Source: Lachnospiraceae bacterium (lineage in GTDB: Bacteria; Bacillota; Clostridia; Lachnospirales; Lachnospiraceae). Taken from it: 54,382 nucleotides of DNA. The notes under the pieces are model-generated. The model was not told where the DNA came from and did not search any database. It saw nothing but the letters and a program-made list of their open reading frames with translations. The position numbers and the translations under genes are program-made. The stretch spans positions 1-54,382 of the forward strand of contig JAFSRP010000035.1 in NCBI GenBank assembly GCA_017446045.1, read 5' to 3'. This document shows positions 49,365 to 54,382 of the stretch, in pieces. Position 1 is the first letter of the stretch, and each line of letters opens with the position of its first letter.

Positions 49365-50404
49365 AGGAACTCCATCTGCACGTCGCGCCGGATCTCCTTC
49401 ATATCCATCTCGTCCGGCGAACTGTCAGCTCCGCTGCCGTTATTGCCGCGGCTTTCGCTCTTCCTGCCGCGGTTTCTGGAACGGCCGCGTTCCCGGGACT
49501 CCTTCGGCTCTGTTTCTTTTTCTCTGTCTTTCTCTTTCTCTTTTTCCTTATCCTTCTCTTTTTCCTTCTCCTTGCCGCGGTTCTTCCGGCGGCTCTGGAA
49601 ACGGATGTCGGAGACAGGATACTCACGGACTTCCTTTTCATCATTGGGAAGGTCCACCACGACCTTCACAAGCTGTTTGAGAATATTGACAGAGATCACG
49701 CTGCCTCTCAGACTGTCGGGTGTTTCCACGGGATCCCCGACAGAAGGAAGCTTGCGGTTCAGCTCCTCATAGACTTCCTCCTCATTTTTGAGGCAGCACA
49801 TCAGGCGGCCGCAAACACCCGAGATCTTGACCGGGTTGAGGGAAAGGTTCTGTTCCTTTGCCATCTTGATAGAGACCGGCACAAAGTCAGCCAGATAAGA
49901 ATGACAGCAGAGCTCCCTGCCGCAGGACCCCAGGCCGCCAAGGATCTTGGTCTCGTCACGGACGCCCACCTGGCGAAGTTCGATCCTCGTATGGAACACC
50001 GAAGCGAGGTCCTTTACAAGATCACGGAAATCGATGCGTCCATCCGCTGTAAAATAAAAAAGGATCTTGGAATTGTCGAAGGTGTACTCACAATCGATCA
50101 GCTTCATCTCCAGTTCGCGCTTGTGGATCTTCTGCAGACAGATGTCCAGCGCTTCGATCTCTTTTCGCTTATTATCCGCGGCATGATTGATGTCTTCATC
50201 TGTCGCGAGCCGCATAACTTCCTTGAGCGGCTGCACGATCTTATCGTCAGGCTCTTCATGCGGATCCACGATAACCTCTCCGAACTCGATACCCCGGGAA
50301 GTCTCGACCACCACTTTATCTCCTTTATGCAGTTCCAGGCTGCCGGGCGCAAAATAATAGATCTTGCCGGCGCGCCGGAAACGTACCCCTGCTACTATAG
50401 CCAT
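49361..50404 (-). CDS. ricT: PSP1-domain protein RicT (YaaT) with charged tail
   Basis: A 347-residue protein. The PSP1 core (about 1-270) has YYFAPGSLELHKGDKVVVET, ELRQVGVRDETKILGGLGSC, GRELCCHSYL and SGVCGRLMCCLKNEE; the conserved cysteines bind an Fe-S cluster in the B. subtilis RicT-RicA-RicF complex, which promotes mRNA maturation with RNase Y. The C-terminal 80 residues are unusual: alternating Lys/Glu (GKEKEKEKDKEKEKEKDRE) then Arg/Ser/Gly-rich, probably disordered. AGGAGT precedes ATG 50404. The position between holB and trmN is the standard Firmicute order. Confidence 0.94.
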   Translation of the reverse strand: MAIVAGVRFRRAGKIYYFAPGSLELHKGDKVVVETSRGIEFGEVIVDPHEEPDDKIVQPLKEVMRLATDEDINHAADNKRKEIEALDICLQKIHKRELEMKLIDCEYTFDNSKILFYFTADGRIDFRDLVKDLASVFHTRIELRQVGVRDETKILGGLGSCGRELCCHSYLADFVPVSIKMAKEQNLSLNPVKISGVCGRLMCCLKNEEEVYEELNRKLPSVGDPVETPDSLRGSVISVNILKQLVKVVVDLPNDEKEVREYPVSDIRFQSRRKNRGKEKEKEKDKEKEKEKDREKETEPKESRERGRSRNRGRKSESRGNNGSGADSSPDEMDMKEIRRDVQMEFL

Positions 50405-50433
50405 AAATAAAACTCCTCTTGTTTCGTTCCCTG

Positions 50434-51426
50434 TCAGATCTCTTTCATGCTCAGCAGAAGAAGCTCCAGGGAAAGCTCCGGGTTGACATTGGCCTGCAGC
50501 CTCTTTCTGCAGGTCTCAATGCTCTCCATAATACTCTGTACTTTTGTATACGAACTGACGGAAGCCGTTTCCATCAGCGTTTTCTGCTCGCCGGCGAGCG
50601 CCAGCCCGTTGAGGTCCCGCGTGATCATAAACATGATCAGGTCCCTGTACCACAGCTCCAGAAGGTCCAGCGCCTCCATCAGGTCCGGACATTCATTCCG
50701 GAGCTTCCCGATCTCGATCAGGATGTCCGCATTGTTCATACCGCGGATGCCCCGGATGATCTTCATCAGACGCTGGTACCATTCCGAAAAGGTCTCGCTC
50801 CGGTAAAGCTCCATGGCCCGCCCCAGATTGCCCCGGGCAAAGGCCACGCAGATCTTTGCCTTCTCATCCTCCGCGCGAAGATGCTCACGCATGTACGCAA
50901 AGATCATCCCGTCTGTCAGAGGCTTCATCTTCTCGCGCACGACTCTCGAACGGACCGTCTCCAGCAGGTTCTTCTCGTCATTTGCCAACAGGAAGATGAT
51001 CACATATTCGGGCGGCTCCTCAAGCGTCTTCAGCAGCGCATTCTGCGCCTGTACGGTCATCTTGTCGGCATCCGGAACCACATAGACCCGGAAACCGCCC
51101 TCATAGGGACGGATATCCACGGTCTCCGTGATCTGGGTCCGGATATCATCCACACTGATGCTCGCCGGCTTTTCATGCGTGACCCAGGTCACGTCAGGAT
51201 GATTGCCGGACAGGATCTTCTTGCATGCAGGGCATCCCAGGCAGGGCGCCCCGTCCGCAGCAGGGGAAGTGCAGAAAAGCTCAAGCAAAAAAGCCTGTAC
51301 CATGCTCTTTTTCCCCATGCCTTTTTCGCCGGTGAGCATATAAGCATGCTGCAGCCGACGGGTATGGATCGCATTCTTCAGTTGATCCCTGATCAGTTCG
51401 TTGCCGAGAATGTCCTGAAATGTCAT
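50434..51426 (-). CDS. holB: DNA polymerase III delta' subunit
   Basis: A 330-residue clamp-loader subunit. FQDILGNELIRDQLKNAI is the start, and GEKGMGKKSM is the (modified) P-loop. A zinc knuckle lies at CTSPAADGAPCLGCPACKKI. LLKTLEEPPEYVIIFLLAND is the AAA+ Walker B-like/sensor segment. It helps load the sliding clamp at replication forks. ATG 51426 overlaps the stop of the guanylate-kinase-like gene by four bases (ATGA), so translation is coupled. Confidence 0.93.
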   Translation of the reverse strand: MTFQDILGNELIRDQLKNAIHTRRLQHAYMLTGEKGMGKKSMVQAFLLELFCTSPAADGAPCLGCPACKKILSGNHPDVTWVTHEKPASISVDDIRTQITETVDIRPYEGGFRVYVVPDADKMTVQAQNALLKTLEEPPEYVIIFLLANDEKNLLETVRSRVVREKMKPLTDGMIFAYMREHLRAEDEKAKICVAFARGNLGRAMELYRSETFSEWYQRLMKIIRGIRGMNNADILIEIGKLRNECPDLMEALDLLELWYRDLIMFMITRDLNGLALAGEQKTLMETASVSSYTKVQSIMESIETCRKRLQANVNPELSLELLLLSMKEI

Positions 51427-52001
51427 AGCTTTATATCTGCCAGTATTTCCTGCAGACAACGGTCGAAATCATTGTTGATATATCGTCTGGTAATACCGGC
51501 CTCCAGGAGCTTCTCCTCCGAGAAATCCTCCGCATCCGCCAGAAAGCGCCGGCACACCTCGGCGTAGTGAGGCTGCGGCTCTTCCATCTCTCTCCGCACA
51601 GCCCGGATCAGCCGTTCCCCGTCTTCCACTTCAATATAGATCGGGATGAGCGCTTCTTCCCCGAAATATCGTTTCAGATGCAGATAGGACTCCAGTGTAC
51701 CAGGCATCAGGTAATCGCCGCATGTAAGGTCGATCTGCCCGTCGTCGACCGTAGCGTAGGTCCAGGGACCGAATACCGTATCATAGGTCCTTGATTCGAT
51801 CAGCCTGCCTTCCGCGGCATATGCTCCGATCCTCTCCGGATCCGTAAAATGGTAAGCTGTGCCATCTTCCTCATGCTCCCTGCGGGGCCTGGTCGTATAC
51901 ATGACATAGGTTCTGAGGGACGGCCTGGCCTGCAGGATCGCCCGGTACAGGGAATCCTTGCCTGAGGCGGACTTACCCATTACGCAATAGATCTTTCCCA
52001 T
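51423..52001 (-). CDS. Guanylate-kinase-like protein
   Basis: A 192-residue P-loop kinase. The Walker A motif is MGKSASGKDSLYRAI. YVMYTTRPRREHEEDG corresponds to the GMP-binding TTRxxRxGE stretch of guanylate kinase, DGTAYHF and the YATVDDGQ segment also match, and RREMEEPQPHYAEVCRRF occupies the lid region. It is shorter and more divergent than housekeeping Gmk, with Asp after the P-loop lysine. In many Firmicutes thymidylate kinase occupies this position beside holB. Its true nucleotide is not certain. Its start overlaps the stop of the 52001-53902 gene. Confidence 0.82.
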   Translation of the reverse strand: MGKIYCVMGKSASGKDSLYRAILQARPSLRTYVMYTTRPRREHEEDGTAYHFTDPERIGAYAAEGRLIESRTYDTVFGPWTYATVDDGQIDLTCGDYLMPGTLESYLHLKRYFGEEALIPIYIEVEDGERLIRAVRREMEEPQPHYAEVCRRFLADAEDFSEEKLLEAGITRRYINNDFDRCLQEILADIKL

Positions 52002-53902
52002 CAGGGCATTCCTCCCACCTGCGGGGCATCGCCCGGACCGATCTGCTCCGCGCCGTCGGGCGGCGCGATCACGTTGACGTCTTCAGACCCGCCGCCGGGA
52101 CCGAGGGCAACCTCCGGATTCTGCGTCTCCGCTGCGGTATCTTCAGTGGGTGCCGGCTGTCCTGCTACTGCCGTATCATAATCTTCGACGTCGGGAACGG
52201 TCGTTTCCGGCATCGGGCCGCCCGGACCCGCCATAGTAGGCCATTCCGTCGCACCCGCGGGGTGATCTCCGTCACCGCCAGGACCCTGTGCAGTCTGGTC
52301 ATTGCCAGGACTCAGGATCGTCACCTGGCTGCCCGAATCCGTTGCTTCCTCTCCGCCGTTGATGACTGTGGAGGTATCCGGATCATCCTCCTCGAGAATG
52401 ATCGGCGTAACGCTGACCGCGATCGGGGTTGATATCCGTGCGCGCAGGCTTACGAACTGAGTAGCGCCGGCATGGGTACGCTTCGCGATCACGGTGTTGC
52501 CCTGGATCCCGTACAGCTCATATCCGCCGTCGACACCGGTCGCGTCCTGCAGGAAATCGATATCTCCGTACGTGTTCATGCGAAGGATCCCCGAGAAACC
52601 GTCTATGTCCCTGAACTCCGCGAACATTTCTCCTGTGCCGTAATCATAATGCATGTTGCCGGTACTGCCGTAAAACTCCGAGGAGATCAGCTCGACAGTC
52701 CCGTCTGCTGCCGACTCACGCAGGAGCCTTGAACGGGTGTTGCCGAAAGCACTGCCGTTCTCAAAACTGTACTTGTAACCGCCGACCGTGACCGAGGTCT
52801 TGGGCGCGACGCCCAGGATCTCACCGGAGGCTGAAAGACGGTAGGTGAAATTGCCCGCCGTAAAGCTGTCCGTCGCCATTGTCACCGGATGTCCGCCCTC
52901 CAGCATCAGGGTCGCCCGTCCGGGAGAGTACTCCAGATCGATATAATAATTGCCGTCCTCCGGGAATGCCACCACTGTATGGTCTTCGGTAAAGGACTGG
53001 GTCCGGTGCAGCGCTGTACCGTCAAACCAGTAGACCGCCGGCTGCCCGTTCTCTCCGGTAATGACTTTGTAGCCGGTCACGCCCTCCGCGGCCAGCTCGC
53101 GCACATCCATACCAGGCCGCATACGGAACAGCTTGTTGTTGATGGCGTCCAGGATCCCGCCCGGATCATCATTGCTCCGCGCCAGGAAATAAATATACCC
53201 GTCATGGATCGACATCGTATACAGCGAAGAATACTGGGGATTGGAACTGCCGCCCAGCTGGTGGGAAAGGGATTCGGTCGTCTTCTTGTACATGACTGTA
53301 CCGAACTGCCCCAGCTTTTTGGACTCATCCAGATAAGCCCAGAGCGCCTTGGTCTGTACCAGTCCCGGATAGTCCTCACTCGTATCAGAAAGGTCCGGCC
53401 GGTAACCGGGATTGTAGCTGATCCGCTGTGCCGCACCGTCCGTTCCAAAGACATAGTTCATTGCGCCTTCGGAATAATTGCCGGTCGCCGCATACCCCTC
53501 AGGTCCGAAATAATAAAGATGACCATCCAGCTCGGTCCAGATGTCACTTAAGATCTCATGCCCGTCAGTGGTCTTTTTCTTCTGTTTGTCGTCATACAGC
53601 ACAGACTCTGCGGGGGTCAGAACATATATCAGGCCTTCCCGGCGAGTAAGCAGTCCGTACTGCTCCTCCTCCAGGTCCAGCGAAAACTCGCCTTCTGGTG
53701 TCTCGTCCTCGGCTGTTCCGGTACTTTCCTCTGTATTGGACCTGCCATTGAGAAAAGAGAAAATGCCGCTGTTATCTTTGATATACATGTATACAAAGAT
53801 CACCATCAGTACCGCGATCACGACCAGCGAAAGTGCTGTGACCAGGCTGACGGCGTCCTTCCATCCAGTATCTCTTCTGTTTTTTCTGCGATTCGATGCC
53901 AT
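52001..53902 (-). CDS. Membrane-anchored DUF5050-like surface protein with Pro/Gly/Thr tail
   Basis: A protein of about 633 residues. A basic cytoplasmic start (MASNRRKNRRDTGWKD) leads to one transmembrane helix at about 20-45. The extracellular part has many YYFGPEGYA, GYIYFLARSN and NYYIDLEY repeats, suggesting a beta-propeller-like domain. The last 130 residues are rich in Pro, Gly, Thr, Asp and Ala, resembling a spacer or wall-spanning region. The function is unknown. The start is uncertain because no SD stands before ATG 53902; the frame continues to 53974, with ATG 53920 as an alternative. It heads the gmk-like-holB-ricT-trmN-rsmI operon. Confidence 0.7.
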   Translation of the reverse strand: MASNRRKNRRDTGWKDAVSLVTALSLVVIAVLMVIFVYMYIKDNSGIFSFLNGRSNTEESTGTAEDETPEGEFSLDLEEEQYGLLTRREGLIYVLTPAESVLYDDKQKKKTTDGHEILSDIWTELDGHLYYFGPEGYAATGNYSEGAMNYVFGTDGAAQRISYNPGYRPDLSDTSEDYPGLVQTKALWAYLDESKKLGQFGTVMYKKTTESLSHQLGGSSNPQYSSLYTMSIHDGYIYFLARSNDDPGGILDAINNKLFRMRPGMDVRELAAEGVTGYKVITGENGQPAVYWFDGTALHRTQSFTEDHTVVAFPEDGNYYIDLEYSPGRATLMLEGGHPVTMATDSFTAGNFTYRLSASGEILGVAPKTSVTVGGYKYSFENGSAFGNTRSRLLRESAADGTVELISSEFYGSTGNMHYDYGTGEMFAEFRDIDGFSGILRMNTYGDIDFLQDATGVDGGYELYGIQGNTVIAKRTHAGATQFVSLRARISTPIAVSVTPIILEEDDPDTSTVINGGEEATDSGSQVTILSPGNDQTAQGPGGDGDHPAGATEWPTMAGPGGPMPETTVPDVEDYDTAVAGQPAPTEDTAAETQNPEVALGPGGGSEDVNVIAPPDGAEQIGPGDAPQVGGMP

Positions 53903-53992
53903 GATACAATAGTTTAACATTAAATATATGCCATGACAAGATTGAGAACGTTTAACAAATCTGGTCAAATACATTAAGGAAATAACGGAAAA

Positions 53993-54017
53993 GGCGATAT
54001 CCCGAAAGGATACCGCC
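53993..54017 (-). terminator. Stem-loop between the repeat array and the 52001-53902 gene
   Basis: GGCGATATCC (53993-54002) pairs with GGATACCGCC (54008-54017) with one mismatch over CGAAA. On the minus strand TTTT follows. It would stop transcripts coming leftward from the repeat array. Confidence 0.5.
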
Positions 54018-54055
54018 CTGTAAACTGCATTGGTGGAACAAACTAAAATAAAAAA

Positions 54056-54382
54056 GCCTCAGGCCAGAATCCTGGGTGCAAGGCAACTTCAGATCGCGAA
54101 GCTATGAGCGATCTGGACTTTAGCGGGTTCGCTTCTGGCAAAAAAACTGAAAATAAAAAATGCCTCAGGCCAGAATCCTGGGTGCGAAGCACCTTCAGAT
54201 CGCGAAGCTATGAGCGATCTGGACTTTGGCAAGTTCGATTCTGGCGAAACAAACTGAAAACTAAAAAAATGCCTCAGGCCAGAATCCTGGGTGCGAAGCA
54301 CCTTCAGATCGCGAAGCTATGAGCGATCTGGACTTTGGCAAGTTCGATTCTGGCGAAACAAACTGAAAACTAAAAAAATGCC
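54056..54382. repeat. Tandem array of about 109-bp structured repeats (three copies and the start of a fourth)
   Basis: Copies begin with GCCTCAGGCC at 54056, 54162, 54271 and 54380, giving spacings of 106, 109 and 109. Copies 2 and 3 are identical by eye; copy 1, at the array edge, differs at several sites. In copy 2, GCCAGAATC (54169-54177) pairs with GATTCTGGC (54237-54245) and encloses three hairpins: GGTGC/GCACC (54181-54193), CAGATCGC/GCGATCTG (54196-54221) and GGACTT/AAGTTC (54221-54236). A spacer ending in an A run (T run on the minus strand) separates units. The array continues beyond the window. No credible gene lies in 53903-54382. Confidence 0.9.

Noticed and set aside
54162-54270. 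Tandem tRNA genes
   Set aside because: The fold looks like a cloverleaf but stem lengths, loops and invariant tRNA bases (TTCRA T loop, anticodon arm of 5+7) are absent.
54089-54322. Two repetitive frames of about 70 codons on both strands in the terminal repeat array
   Set aside because: They arise only because the 109-bp repeats lack stops in those frames. There is no SD, and copy spacing of 106 and 109 does not keep one frame.
54056-54382. CRISPR array or attC-type integron array
   Set aside because: The repeats are 109 bp and abut with no unique spacers, so not CRISPR. The palindrome layout does not match attC R/L boxes and no integrase is visible.

Overview
The window looks like a chromosomal segment of an anaerobic, Gram-positive gut-type Firmicute, most likely Clostridia and Lachnospiraceae-like. 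Supporting signs are strong AGGAGG-type ribosome binding sites, sigma-A promoters, a CIRCE/HrcA heat-shock operator, a SCIFF peptide with its radical-SAM maturase, RicT, a ferredoxin-type aldo/keto reductase, many secreted lipoproteins with acidic Thr/Glu/Ala-rich linkers, and no outer-membrane genes. Base composition appears somewhat above half G+C. The species cannot be named from the sequence alone. Most genes are on the minus strand.

Layout. 1-141: right end of an IS3-family element. 214-6368 (minus): DUF362 protein, HflK, HflC, a large lipoprotein and an FAH-family hydrolase. 6485-7929 (plus): guanine deaminase and tRNA-Val(GAC). 8006-10518 (minus): a small lipoprotein and a dicarboxylate/amino-acid symporter with an unusual N-terminal ATPase-like domain. 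10774-13196 (plus): a B3/4 editing-type protein, a class IV (D-amino-acid) aminotransferase and a class C26 glutamine-amidotransferase-type hydrolase. 13285-18740: a probable catabolic locus (SDR, membrane transporter, zinc/corrinoid-type methyltransferase, cysteine-desulfidase-like protein) with a divergent GntR/FCD regulator. 18891-23673: nitroreductase, large lipoprotein, 5'-nucleotidase. 23792-30411 (minus): condensation-like acyltransferase, CinA and a three-protein signalling cassette (7TM pseudo-kinase-like protein, histidine kinase, LuxR-type regulator). 30649-32070 (plus): Orn/Lys/Arg decarboxylase-type protein. 32086-35045 (minus): SCIFF peptide, SCIFF maturase, MFS transporter. 35201-36945 (plus): deoxyinosine/uracil-type DNA glycosylase and aldo/keto reductase. 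37395-38001: Hsp20 under CIRCE control. 38356-39651 (plus): homoserine dehydrogenase. 39629-53902 (minus): hydrolases, mnmA, MATE pump, TraX-like protein, metG, a lipoprotein, and a tightly coupled housekeeping operon (membrane protein, guanylate-kinase-like, holB, ricT, trmN, rsmI). 54056-54382: a tandem 109-bp repeat array running off the window.

The points that stand out most are: (1) the terminal tandem array, where each unit can fold into a closed four-way-junction, cloverleaf-like structure; (2) a chain of four tiny overlapping reading frames, three of them beginning Met-Thr-Ile, that runs through 17-bp repeats straight into the start codon of homoserine dehydrogenase; (3) a transporter fused to a degenerate GHKL/RsbW-like domain; (4) three successive GCTACGTTT-type palindromes between the aldo/keto reductase and Hsp20 genes; and (5) surface-loop insertions rich in Ala/Gly/Ser/Glu in several housekeeping enzymes. 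All functional proposals for these are inference from sequence inspection; no database search or folding program was run.
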